Shown: in pieces, positions 21,200-31,887 of the stretch
How positions within the stretch are numbered: the stretch's first letter is position 1
Layout: each line of letters begins with the position of its first letter
Source: Leptobrachium leishanense
Taxonomy: Eukaryota > Chordata > Amphibia > Anura > Megophryidae
Assembly (NCBI GenBank): GCA_009667805.1
Contig: CM019068.1
Location: forward strand, 2,897,218 to 2,961,217
Length of the DNA stretch: 64,000 bases
Direction of reading: 5' to 3'
Made by a program: the position numbers and the translations under genes
The notes under the pieces: generated by a model
What the model was told of the DNA's origin: nothing
What the model saw: the letters and a program-made list of their open reading frames with translations, nothing else
The model's database searches: none

Positions 21200-21674
21200 T
21201 GCTCTGGAGTCCTATATATGCTCTGGAACCTATATATGGCAGGCTGGGAGACCCAGTTTGTCTATGGTTCGCATAGCTGGGCGCACCAAAATATTAAAGT
21301 CTATAAACGTTTTATAGACGATATATTCTTTGTTTGGTGAGGAGATGAAAAAGATCTTATATCCTTTCTTGATAGTTTAGATTGTCCAGATTGGGGTATA
21401 AAATTAGAAAAAAAATGGAATAAGGATAGGATTACGTTTCTCGATCTAGGCATCTATAGAGAAGGAAACGAGATACGGACAAAATCATTTTTCAAAGAGG
21501 TGGACACCAACACTTATATAGATATCACAAGTTGTCATAACCCGATATGGCTAAAGGGTGTTCCAAAAGGACAATTCACCAGATTAAGAAGAAATTGTTT
21601 AGATATATCGACATTCAAACAACAGGCAGCTTCCCTTAAAGGGCAATTTATGGAAAAAGGATACAATGAAAAGG
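21200..21674 (+). pseudogene. PLE reverse transcriptase, C-terminal part
   Basis: Encodes the catalytic end of a Penelope RT: KVYKRFIDDIFFVW (the YxDD-equivalent box), then KWNKDRITFLDL, DTNTYIDITSCHNPIW and KGVPKGQFTRLRRNC, a run characteristic of PLEs. An in-frame TGA follows the FIDD box. The 5' part of the RT is absent. It breaks off inside the GYNEKE motif, exactly where the DIRS terminus begins. Confidence 0.88.
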
Positions 21675-21928
21675 AATTCCCAGATTCCCCTATTATCATG
21701 ATGGGGAATCATAATTATAGTAAAGACACGGAGGCGAGTATTATGCTATCTTTCCTTTACTTAGCCGATAGCAGCAAGAACAATCTCTCAAATACCACAA
21801 CACAAGTATATAGAGAGAAAAAATACATTTAAACAATATATATCTATAACATGTATTGGTATAGTCCGGATAGTGGTACAGTCCAACTCCATAAATCCTC
21901 CGACCGCCGTTAGCTCCTCCTCTTTTCT
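21675..21928. repeat. DIRS left inverted terminal repeat
   Basis: Inverted match to 33024-33240, sharing for example CCGTTAGCTCCTCCTCTTTT, the TAGTCCGGATAGTGGTACAG segment and GACACGG near the outer edge. Identity is high but not complete (single-base and short indel differences). The outermost ~50 bases (21675-21727) match the internal complementary region and not the other repeat. Confidence 0.85.
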
Positions 21929-22194
21929 CATGCGAGACGTAATAAACTTCTTCTGCAATTCAATAGACATCGGAAGGACTCCACTCTTTGAGGCGAAAAC
22001 GATCTCCAACTCGAAGTCCACAAGGATCCGATAACACTTCCCGTGTACCGCTCAAGCTGTCAGGGAGATCAATATGGTAAAGGTCAACAGAGCTACGCAA
22101 GGAACGTATAGAAAACGACCTATCTACAACCTTTATTGAATGTAGGAACATTATCTTCAGAGATTAGGGTGGGAGAAAACACTAGTATTTGGGC

Positions 22195-22299
22195 GGGATA
22201 ATACTCGCCTCCGTGTCTTTACTATAATTATGATTCCCCGTCATGATAATAGGGGAATCTGGGAATTATCCCACAAGACACGGAGGCTCTTATTATGCT
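22195..22299. repeat. DIRS internal complementary region
   Basis: Two adjoining blocks. 22195-22266 is complementary to the outer left end (21675-21750) and 22264-22299 is complementary to the outer right end (33223-33242 and inward). DIRS elements use such a region to bring both ends of the linear copy together before circle formation. Its place just after the recombinase is as expected. Confidence 0.8.
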
Positions 22300-22346
22300 A
22301 GTTCAAAGCTTAAGTAACTAATGAATGTGACATGTGAGACACTGGT

Positions 22347-23250
22347 TTAAATATAAAACTCCCTAAAGGTGGATTCTCTGGACCAGTCTGCTGTTTTTAA
22401 GATGTCTTCAAGACGACATCCACGAGAAAAAGCTCCGGACGCAGAAGCACTCCGGGAAGAATGAGCTCCGAACACGGAGACGTCCACACCAGCTTCCGAC
22501 ATGATCCATTTAACCCACCCAGCGAGTGTGGTAGAAATTACAGATTTATATGGTTTACGTAAGGAGATAAATAAATGTAAAGATTGGCGTGGGCTGTTAG
22601 GGGCAGTAACTCTTTCGTATTCTTTTAAACAACGCTCCGGGCACAAACTAGGGTGTTGTGGGAACTCTGGGTAGAAAACCTCTGACAATGAAGTTTTCGT
22701 TCTGTTAGAAATCAGAAATTTCACTCCTGTGGGGGAGAAACATCCACCCCCTAAGTCCAGGGCTCGAACATCCGAGACTATTTTGCAGGAGATCAAGCAA
22801 AGTAAAATGGCTAATTTAGCCGAAATTTTTTTAATGGACAAAACTTCATTATCAGGCCACCTGTCCAACAGACTAAACACAACATTAACATCCCAGGTGT
22901 TAGAATAACGAGGACGAGGAGGTCTCTTACACCGTATACCCTTTAACAATCTACATACAATTGGATGTTTCCCTGCAGGAACCCATTAAACCCTTGATGT
23001 GATGCAGATATCGCTGACCTGAAGTTATTAATTGTACGATACGCTTTCCCATCTTCAAATAAACAAGTGAGGAATTTTAACAAATTGCTCAAAGTAGCCG
23101 ATATGGGATCAACCTGTTGTCCCACACACCAAGCGACCCATGTGTTCCATGCTGATCTATATCTCCTTCTAGTAGATGGTGCCCATGAACTTGATAGTAA
23201 GGAGGCAGTTGCCTCCGAAACCTCGAAGGAAGACCATTGATCCCTGACAC
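22347..23250 (-). pseudogene. DIRS tyrosine recombinase
   Basis: Integrates the circular DNA copy. The N-terminal part (about 23250-22943) has a core-binding-like region with SSSWAPSTRRRYRSAWNTW. After a frameshift near 22945 the catalytic part shows an arginine in the SDVRALDL block, the HxxR motif GAHSSRSAS, a W in ADWSRESTF and the nucleophile region FREFYI at the very end. Catalytic residues look intact; only the frameshift disables it. Confidence 0.88.
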
Positions 23251-23259
23251 TTTCCACGC

Positions 23260-24637
23260 TACCAACCACATCGAGTGGGAGTCTATGAGATTCCGAAGTG
23301 ATCCCTCTGGGTCCGTCAGGGTGGAGTCGGAGATTCGAATCAATCTGGGAGTGTCCACCACCAGTTCCAGAAGTCGTGGAAACCATGGTTGAGACCTCCA
23401 GAGTGGTGTTATGAGTACAACTGTAGCTAACTGTGATAGTATTAACCGTATTACTGATAGAATGAGGGAAAACGGGGGAAACGCGTAGAGAGTCCCTAGA
23501 GGCCAGGTCTGAACCAGAGCATCCGTAGCCAGAGCCATGGGGTCTGGTCTCCAACTGTAATACTCCGGAAGAAGGGTATTGAGGCGTGACACAAATAAAT
23601 CTATAGAGAATGGACCCCAGAGGGATGACAAGGTGACAAACACCCTGGTATCTAATCTCCAGTCGCTGGAGTCTATCAGATATCGTGAATTCCAGTCCGC
23701 CACAACATTGCTGAGGCCTGGAATAAATTGTGCCCGAACTGATAGATTGTGAGACAGACAAAAGCCCCAAAAAGACTTCGCTGTCTCTGCCAACTGTCTG
23801 GACTTGGGACTTCCTAGATGGTCGATATACCGCACTGCGGAAAAATTGTCCATCTTTAGTAGAATGTAACTCGCCTGGAAGTGTTTGATAAAGCTCTGAA
23901 TAGCAAACAAACCAGCGAGGAGTTCCAGACAGTTTTATGTGTAATCCCATCTGCCGCCTGTGGATAGCGAGCCGCAACGCGCGCCCCACCCAGATCTGCT
24001 GGCGTCTGATTCTATAATTAATGCTGGAGATGGATGGATGATGGCTCTTCCGTTCCACGTTTCCAAGTGGTGTAACCACCATTGCATCTCTTCCTTCGAT
24101 TCGTCGTCCAAAGAGATGCAATCTGGATAAAGCCACCCCATCCTCAGGTATCGTGCCTTCAGACGTTGAAGGGCCTGATAATACAGCGGTCCCGGAAAGA
24201 CTGAGGAAAGAAGCCCTAGTAGGCGAGCCAACCATCTCAGAGGAAACTCTTGTGTAGATAAAAGACGTCTGATCTCTTTGTGAATCAGTTGGACTTTGGC
24301 CGATGGCAGGGAGAGAGACATCTCTATTGAGTCTATGGTGAAACCTAGGAATTCTATCAACTGTGTTGGTGTAAGAATCGACTTTTTTTATATTTATTAA
24401 GAAGCCTAGATTGGATAGTAAATTCACCGTCCAATCTCTGTGAGTCATTAATAATTTTGGATCCTCCGCCACTGGTCTCATTAACTTGGTGAAACACCAA
24501 GGGGCGGAAGACAGACCGAAGGGAAGGGAACTGAATCTCCAAAGAGTGCCCTCCCAGGTGAACTGGAGAAAATCCCTGTATGAATTTTTTATCGGAATAG
24601 TCAGGTACGCGTCTTTCAGGTCTACCTTGACTAACCA
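23260..24637 (-). pseudogene. DIRS reverse transcriptase / RNase H / methyltransferase-like region
   Basis: Continuation of RT after the 1.1-kb insertion: KVDLKDAYLTIPI, RFSSLPFGLSSAPWCFTK, then after frameshifts IEFLGFTIDS and an RNase H stretch with IIESDASRSGWGA and LLKMDNFSAVRYI. Downstream, GPFSIDLFVSRLN and neighbouring residues fit the C-terminal DIRS region often called methyltransferase-like. At least two frameshifts divide it. Confidence 0.82.
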
Positions 24638-25722
24638 AAAGAAAAACTTTATAGAATAAGGGGAAATAACGTAAGGCCATTTTATCCACATTAAAATGGA
24701 ATGGAAAGCAATTACTGCGGCAATAATCTCCCAAACCAACTTCTCCTAATACCATGCAGCACCTTTACTTATGACGGTTTCCTCCAATGGCAAATATGCA
24801 TCATGTTGCTGATTTAAACTGCTGGCTAATTGTGGTTCCTTGTGTCATATAGAATTAATACAATTGGGTTTAGACTTCAACTGCATTCTACTATATGTAT
24901 GTCTGTTGTAGATGCGAATTACTTTACACATGATATCAACTGACTGCATTTATGAGCGTCTAATTGCCTCTTGTTGCTAATTATATAGTTGCACCTCAGT
25001 GCGGTTCACAGCCTTTAGGCTTTGTGGATACTATGTGGATTTTCAATCTTTACTTATGGTGAATTATTGCCCATATTCTATACAATTGAGAATTACCTCT
25101 CATTTTTTTTTTCTTGGTATGTGTTTTCTCATTATCAATGCATGTTCAGCCTCCAACTGTGTTTATTATATATGACACCCAATACTGGCAAAACTATTTT
25201 AGCAACTCCTATTACCCTGCATTAGCATGAGAATTCCAGGATCTTTGATGCCACCTAGTGACTTACTAGCTGCGGACGTGATACTGTAAAATTACAACCA
25301 TTGCCCATATTCCAAACAATTGAGATTTTTATCTCCAACTTTCCTTGGTATTTGTTTCTAATTATTATATGCTTGTTCAGCCTCCAACTGTGTTTATTAT
25401 ATATGACACCCAACGCTGACAAATTCTGGTTTGCCAATTCTGACTACAACCTTGCATTAGCATGAGAATTCCAGGATCTTTGACGCCACCTAGTGACTTA
25501 CTAGCTGCGGACGTGATATTGCAGAACTAGATTCATTGCCCATATTCTAATTGAGAATTTATTTCTTATTTTCCATTGTTATGTGTTCTCTATCTAGAGA
25601 AAGCTTATTTATGGTTTAAGGAGGTTATCATTTACCATTTTTATGTATTATTTTTTTTCTGTGTACATAGTATTTATCCAATAAAGGTTACTAGGTAGCC
25701 GGTGTTTACCACTTTTTTTCTT
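24638..25722. mobile_element. Unclassified 1.1-kb insertion in DIRS RT
   Basis: Splits the DIRS RT between LVKV and DLKDAY. It is flanked by a 17-bp duplication, TCTACCTTGACYAACCA, at 24621-24637 and 25723-25739 with one mismatch. It has no ORF I recognise. It contains a ~230-bp internal tandem duplication (about 25140-25290 and 25370-25525, sharing CAGCCTCCAACTGTGTTTAT and GCCACCTAGTGACTTACTAG). The long duplication suggests target-primed insertion, but no poly-A tail is clear. Confidence 0.7.
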
Positions 25723-25727
25723 TCTAC

Positions 25728-26849
25728 CTTGACCAACCAATCCTGATGAGTTAAGACCCCTTTTAATGATGGGATTCCCTCCATTTTGAAGTGATTGTAT
25801 ATTACGTACTCGTTGAGACATTTTAAATTTATTACTGGACGGAAACTCCCGTCTTTTTTCTTTACTAGGAATATATTGCTGAGGAAGACTTCCTTGTGAG
25901 GAATCACCTTTTCTATCGCATTCTTTCTGAATAAGTCTTTTTCTTCTAGTGAAGTAACCGCTCTGTCCTTTTCGGACATTATCATTATCCCTGGAGGAAC
26001 ATACTGTATGGGATGTGAAGTGAAATCTATTTTGAAACCTTGTATCGTCTGAGGAACCCACTGATCTGACGTGACTATCTGCCACTGTTTGAAAAAATGT
26101 GATGTCCTGCGGTTCAGTTCTGGCGTTAGATGCAAGTTATGTGCCAGAGTTGGGGCTGGGCACTCAGCCCTCAGATTATTCCTAGGTTTTTTATCCATCG
26201 GCATGCGAATGCGCTGCTCAATATATTTTGCTACATGGTCTATTGGTGTCCACTCTGCAGATCGCGGGTGCTTAAGTTGTTCAGGGACAGAGTTTCCCAG
26301 TGCGTCTACCGGGTCTATAACCGGTTGTTTAACCTCGTTGGATTCAGCTGACGATACCGTGTCTGACTCGATCGGAGAAACCTCCGGGTCATAGTCCTGG
26401 TCAGAGCTCTCCTCCGAATCTGACGCCGTGTCACTAACACAATCAGAGGAGCTGTCAGTCTCCTTAGCGCGTTTCCACTTTCTCTTAGTGGTGGCCGATG
26501 TTAAACGTCCTCTTTTTCGGGTCACAGTGGAGTGCTGTGGGGATTCCTCTTGTATATCAGCGTATATACATCTTTTATGAGAGCATTTTTTAGGGAGTTG
26601 CTCACCTCCCTCATTCGAAGTCCCAGGGACCTCGTCCTCCCGATGGGAGTCAATAGAGAGGAATCTATCTGATGCTGGGGAAATTATCGAGGATCTCCTA
26701 GAAGAGCGACTCTCCAATGCCCTAATTAAAGTATTTTCTATTTTTGAAGACAACGCTGACATAGCAGCCATAAAGGCGTCTGTCGGGTTATTAGGGTGAG
26801 GTGCCGCTAGTAAGGTGCCTGGGGTGGCTGGGACATTAGGGTTAGCCAT
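25728..26849 (-). pseudogene. DIRS gag fused to RT N-terminus
   Basis: A single frame starting MANPNVPATP. It has a Ser/acid-rich gag-like region (residues about 1-230, with SSDCVSDTASDSEESSDQDY) and then abruptly the RT start (TSDQWV, IFLVKKKDGSFRPVINLKCL, THQDWLVKV). In intact DIRS elements gag is longer and RT is a separate frame, so an internal deletion has probably joined them. The frame then runs into the unclassified insertion. The 5' leader of DIRS is cut by the chromovirus 42 bp upstream of the start codon. Confidence 0.8.
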
Positions 26850-26891
26850 ATTGAGCTTTTTTATAAGTTTATATTATAATTATGGGGAGAG

Positions 26892-27553
26892 TGTCACGGA
26901 TCCCCCTGATACTAGAGTGGTGGTCCCTATACGCAGGACACTCTCTACCCTTCCGATCCTTAGAGTGGTCGGCACGACTAGACAGACATAGGATGATACA
27001 CAAGACCTTAGAACAATTAGCTCTTCCCAAGACCCTAACAACACAAGGGGTAGTCTGATGTGTGCTTAGGGTGCCACACAGACTGACCTCAATACCAGAA
27101 TTAGAAGAGTTAATGCCAATACCAGGGGTTACGCACAGAATGGTTCGTTCGCCAGTACCAAGGATCATACACAGAGTGGTTCGTTCGCCAATACCAAGGA
27201 TCATACACAGAATCGTTAGTTTGCCAATGCCAGGGGTCATGCACAGAATCGTTAATTTGCCAATGCCAAGGGTCATACACAGAATCGTTAGTTTTGCCAA
27301 TGCCAAGGGTCATACACAGAATCGATAATTAGCCAAAATATTCAAGAGCTCTGCGGGAAGTAACTACCACGTCAGGGCACCGGCGTCTCTGTGAGTCTGG
27401 GCTTTAAACCCGGCGGGTCCGCGTCTCGCCGCCAGGCCCCGCCCCCGGCGTCTCACGTGTGCGGAAGCGTCCGCAATATCACTCGGCGCCTGGCCAGCGA
27501 GCAGCGAGGAAGCTGCTGCCAGGCGCCGGGGGGGCGCGGGGGCCACCGTGACA
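26892..27553 (-). repeat. Chromovirus 3' LTR
   Basis: 662 bp, TGTCACGG to CGTGACA. It contains about six 33-36-bp tandem units (27112-27327) and, on the minus strand, a TTTAAA box upstream of GTGCCCTGACGTGG. A polypurine tract (minus strand GAGGGGGGGGTTC, 27554-27566) adjoins it. Confidence 0.95.
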
Positions 27554-30246
27554 GAACCCCCCCCTCTACGGGCGGCCACTGGACGACCCCCAGGAGCGCG
27601 GGGATGAGCCACGTAGAAGGCCTTCACCAACCGAGGCGCATGGACCTCAGCAGCCGGGAGCCAAGAACGATCCTCCGGCCCGTAGCCCACCCAGTCGACC
27701 AGATACTGCAAAGTGCCCCTTGATACCCTGGCGTCCAAAATGGCCCGGACTTCAAACTCTTCCTCACCCTCCACTGAGATAGGAGGAGGTGGGATACGGG
27801 CCCTGGTGTACCGATTACACAAGAGAGGTTTTAAGAGGCTCACGTGGAACACGTTGTGTATCCGGATATGGGGAGGTAATGCCAAAGCATAGGAGACGGG
27901 GTTGAGTCGTCGTAAAACCTTGTAAGGGCCTATGAATCTAGGTGCCAACTTCATGGAAGGCACTAGGAGCTTAATATTCCGCGAGGAAAGCCATACCCTG
28001 TCCCCGACCTGATATACGGGTGCCTGCCTCCTGTGTCTGTCAGCCTTGATTTTCTGGATGGCACTACTTTTCTTGAGTGCCTCCTTGACTTTCCCCGAGG
28101 TGTCCTTCAAGGACGCCAAATGGTCATCCAAAGCAGGTATCGTGGTATCCGAAAATGTAGTCGGTAACATAGGAGGATCGAAACCATAAACGGTGAAGAA
28201 AGGGGAATGTCCTGTGGATTCGCTCACCGCGCTGTTCAAAGCATACTCAGCCCATGGTAGCAGGTCTGACCAGTTATCTTGCTGTTCTGAGATAAAGCAC
28301 CTGAGATACTTTTCTACATTCTGATTTGCACGTTCTGCTGCTCCGTTGGTCTGGGGGTGATAGGCCGAAGAGAAAGACAAGTCTATCCCCACATTCTTAC
28401 AAAACCCTTTCCAAAACCTGGAGACGAATTGGGTACCCCTATCGGAGACAATCCCAAGAGGAATACCATGTATGCGGACCACGTGGTTAATGAATATGGG
28501 CACCAGTTCGGCTGCCGACGGTAGTTTACGAAGAGGAACATAGTGACCCATCTTGGAGAACCGATCGATGATCGTAAGTATAACTGTGTTCCCTCTAGAA
28601 TCGGGTAACTCCACTATGAAGTCCATAGCTAAGTGCGACCATGGTCGTTCTGGGATAGGCAGAGGTTGGAGCAAACCAATGGGTGCTGTTTTGGGATTTT
28701 TATGTCTTGCGCAAACCTCGCACACAGCTATGTAATCCTTAACATCTCGGCGCAACGTGGGCCACCAAAAGATTTTATTGATGCTGGACACCGTTTTGGT
28801 GATTCCCATATGCCCGGACGTTTTAATATCATGGTAAAGGTTTAATATTTCTTCTCTTTCACATTCAGGTACAAAGAGTTTCGCGGGAGGTTTCCCTTCA
28901 GGAGCCGTGCCCTGCACGGTTTGTAACCTTTGCAACAAGGGAGACGAGACATTGATTGTGGTAGAGGCTATAATCCTTTCTTGGGGTACAATGGGATGCT
29001 GATCTTGGACGTTAAATTCGTAGGACTCATGTTGTCTAGATAAAGCATCTGCCTTAACATTTCTGGACCCAGGTCTATAGGTCAGTACGTAATTAAAGCT
29101 TGAAAGAAACAACGACCATCTTGCTTGTCGGGAATTTAACCGTTTAGCATCTCCAATGTATGTGAGATTTTTATGATCGGTTATGATAAGGATGGGGTCA
29201 CTAGACCCTTCCAGTAGGTATCTCCATTCTGCCAAGGCTGATATGACTGCTAACAACTCTCTGTTTCCTATGTCATAGTTCCTCTCTGCCGGGGAGAGTT
29301 TCCGGGAATAGAAGCCGCATGGATGCAATGGTTTGTCGGGTGCCTCCCTCTGGGACAAGACTGCACCAAGACCTATCTCGGAGGCATCAACTTCCACTTG
29401 GAACGGCAGAGCCGGATCCGGATGTCTGAGTACCGGGGCCGTAGTAAACGCTTGTTTGAGTGCTTCAAAGGCTTGACTGGCTTGGGGTGTCCATTTCTGA
29501 TTACCCACCCCTTTCCTAGTCATGGCCGTGAGGGGAGATACCAAAACCGAAAACTCTTTAATGAACCTCCTATAATAATTTGTGAATCCTAGAAACCTTT
29601 GGATGGCTTTAAGTCCTTGGGGTAGAGGCCAGTCTAGGATTGCTGTAAGTTTCTTAGGGTCCATCTGGAACCCCTCCGGTGTTATTATGTAGCCAAGGAA
29701 ATGTACTGTCCTTATGTCAAATAAACATTTCTCTAATTTACAATACAATCCAGCCTCCAACAATTTCTTCAGTACTTTTTTCACGTGGACATGATGGGTT
29801 ACGATATCAGGCGAGTATATCAGGATGTCATCAAGATATACTATGACAAATACTTGCAGGAATTCTCGTAAGGTATCATTTATGAGGTCTTGAAAAACAG
29901 CCGGCGCATTGCATAGGCCAAAAGGCATCACCAGGTACTCATAATGCCCACTTCTAGTATTAAAAGCCGTCTTCCATTCGTGTCCCTCTTTAACCCTTAC
30001 GAGGTTGTAAGCCCCGCGTAAATCAAGTTTGGTATAAATATTGGCCCCCTTTAGGCGATCGAACAGTTCTGTGATAAGTGGTATGGGATAGGCGTTCCTT
30101 ATGGTAATCCTGTTCAAACCTCTATAATCTATACAAGGCCGCAGGTCTCCCTCTTTTTTCGATACAAAAAAGAAACCTGCCCCTGCTGGAGAAGAGGACC
30201 GTCTGATGAAACCTCGCTCCAGGTTCTCCCTTATGTACTCCTCCAT
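27364..30246 (-). pseudogene. pol: Chromovirus pol: RT, RNase H, integrase, chromodomain
   Basis: 960 codons without a stop. RT: SPAGAGFFFVSKKEG, CIDYRGLN, LVMPFGLCNAPAVFQ and YLDDILIYS. RNase H: VEVDASEIGLGAVLSQ and ELLAVI. Integrase: an HHCC domain (HMGITKTVSS, CEVCARH), then MDFIVELP, VSDRGTQF and NGAAERANQ, giving the D,D,E core. A C-terminal chromodomain follows (EEFEVRAILDARVSRGTLQY, VDWVGYGPEDRSWLP), which in this group directs integration by binding chromatin. The frame runs through the polypurine tract and ends inside the 3' LTR. It is one frameshift away from the protease frame, within an A-rich run near 30255, so the polyprotein is broken there. Confidence 0.93.
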
Positions 30247-30249
30247 AAC

Positions 30250-30850
30250 GTCATTTTCTTTTGGGACAAGGGGTATACATGTCCCCTAGGAGGCATAGTA
30301 CCAGGGAGTAAATTTATAGCACAGTCGTACGGGCGGTGCGGCGGTAGGACCTCAGTCCTGGACTTAGAGAAGACCTCTTTCAATCCCAAATATTGTTCAG
30401 GCACCTCTGTAGACAAGGGAGGGGCTGTGGCAACGTTGAGGCTAGCGATTACGTTGACCCTCCCCAGACAGTGCGATTGACAACGAGGACTCCAGTATTT
30501 GATGTCTCTTTGGACCCAATCAATAACCGGGTTGTGTTCTGCCAACCACGGAAACCCAAGCACGACAGGACAAGAAGGGGACTCAATGATTTGGAAACAT
30601 ATGTTTTCGTGGTGCAATACTCCTGTTTTCATACATACAGAAACAGTGTCGTGGGTGATATGGGGGCAGGATAGAGGGTTACCATCTATAGCTTCCACCA
30701 TAAGAGGTCTGTCCTTGAGGACCAGAGGTATGAGACATTTAGCAGCAAACTGTTTATCCATAAAATTGCCTGAGGCCCCAGAATCTAAGAAGGCCTCAGT
30801 CTTAATGTGAACCTTGTCCCAGGTCAATGATATTGGTACCAGGATCCTGG
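30250..30850 (-). pseudogene. pol: Chromovirus protease and start of RT
   Basis: Frame in -1 relative to gag, entered through the poly-A shift site at 30853-30861. It has an aspartic protease with [10 protein letters not shown] and the downstream [13 protein letters not shown] block, then the RT lead-in ([32 protein letters not shown]). It ends in a stop at 30231 after a small indel that puts the rest of pol out of frame. The Met at 30827 is internal, not a start. Confidence 0.88.
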
Positions 30851-31873
30851 ACTTTTTTTTTCGTTGTTTACGAAAGAGGCATAAAGAGACCCTATAACCT
30901 GGGTATTGGCTGGTCTCTGGCTTGCTCGGCCACTCTCACCCCTGCTCCCCCTAGGTCTCTGAGGACATTGAAGGCGGAAGTGGTCTGCCCCGGCGCAATA
31001 GAAGCAGAGTCCCTTCTCCCTTCTGTGAGCTCTCTCTGCCTCCGATATACCAGTCTTTCCTATCTGCATAGGCTCAACAACAGGTAGATCTGATTTAACG
31101 TTTTCCTGGTTACCGGAAGTAACGGTAGTTCTGGATGATAAGGGTAAAGGAGGCAAGAGCCTTCTAGGTCTATCCCTGGGGTGTCTCCTTTCCCTAATTT
31201 GATCATCCATAGCGATACAGAAGTCGATCAAATGATCAAGAGTCTCTGGCAATCTTAGAGGAGCCAACTCGAACATAAACGCGTCGTTCAGCCCTTCAGT
31301 AAAGGCCAAGGTTAGGACATCGTTCGGCCAGAGGACCTCTGAAGTCAAGGTCTTAAATTCTATTGCGTATTCAGCAACCCTCCTATTACCTTGTTTAATA
31401 TGAAATAATGTCCTCCCTGCATTGGTAGCCCTTCTAGAGGGGTCAAAGGTGCGTTTAAGCTCTGAAGTAAAACCCTCATAATCGTATATGATGGGTTTTT
31501 TGTTCTCCCATAAGGGAGTAGCCCACAATAAAGCCTTCTCCGTTAAATGACTAATTAGATAGCCCACCTTAGCTTTATCTGACATACATGATCCTGGGTT
31601 GTTCTCGAACAATATCTCCAGTTGGGTCAGAAAGCCCCGGCACAAGTTTGGTGTCCCATCATAGCGTACGGGTGCTTTCATACTGAGCCTGCATCCCTCA
31701 GGAGAGGCCGGACTGATCCTAGGCACTACTGGGTCTGGAGGGCTTGCAGTCCCAGAACTAGATCGGTTTAACAGGGTCTGCAGGGCAAGAGCAATCTGGT
31801 CCATCCTATGGTCCTGCTCTTCTTGTCTGGCTGCAATACGAGTCAACTGATTAGAGAGGTCTGCGGGATCCAT
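30824..31873 (-). CDS. gag: Chromovirus gag
   Basis: 349 codons, intact, from ATG at 31873 ([10 protein letters not shown]) to TGA at 30824-30826. It has an N-terminal coiled coil ([20 protein letters not shown]), a capsid-like region typical of Sushi/Ty3 gag ([39 protein letters not shown]) and one zinc knuckle [14 protein letters not shown]. The start codon lies only 15 bases after the 5' LTR, leaving almost no leader. A run of nine A (30853-30861) near the end is the probable -1 frameshift site into pol. Confidence 0.9.
   Translation of the reverse strand: MDPADLSNQLTRIAARQEEQDHRMDQIALALQTLLNRSSSGTASPPDPVVPRISPASPEGCRLSMKAPVRYDGTPNLCRGFLTQLEILFENNPGSCMSDKAKVGYLISHLTEKALLWATPLWENKKPIIYDYEGFTSELKRTFDPSRRATNAGRTLFHIKQGNRRVAEYAIEFKTLTSEVLWPNDVLTLAFTEGLNDAFMFELAPLRLPETLDHLIDFCIAMDDQIRERRHPRDRPRRLLPPLPLSSRTTVTSGNQENVKSDLPVVEPMQIGKTGISEAERAHRREKGLCFYCAGADHFRLQCPQRPRGSRGESGRASQRPANTQVIGSLYASFVNNEKKSPGSWYQYH
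30853..30861 (-). promoter_or_regulatory. Probable -1 ribosomal frameshift site between gag and pol
   Basis: Nine A on the minus strand, read in the gag frame as GAA AAA AAA AGT, so an A AAA AAA heptamer is in register. Slipping back one base gives AAG TCC AGG and enters the frame that carries the protease. Gag otherwise ends 27 bases further on. No pseudoknot was modelled. Confidence 0.7.
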
Positions 31874-31875
31874 AG

Positions 31876-31885
31876 GCCCTGACGT
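31876..31885 (-). other. Chromovirus self-priming site
   Basis: Two bases after the 5' LTR the sense strand reads ACGTCAGGGC. It is exactly complementary to GCCCTGACGT in the LTR (32365-32374 in this copy), which lies about 25-30 bp downstream of the TTTAAA box, where transcription should start. No tRNA match is evident. This is the arrangement of Tf1-type self-priming. Confidence 0.75.
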
Positions 31886-31887
31886 AA

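Noticed and set aside
27062..27328. Plus-strand 88-codon ORF, repeated at 32058-32324
   Set aside because: Identical because both are LTR copies; it is the reverse reading of the LTR tandem units.
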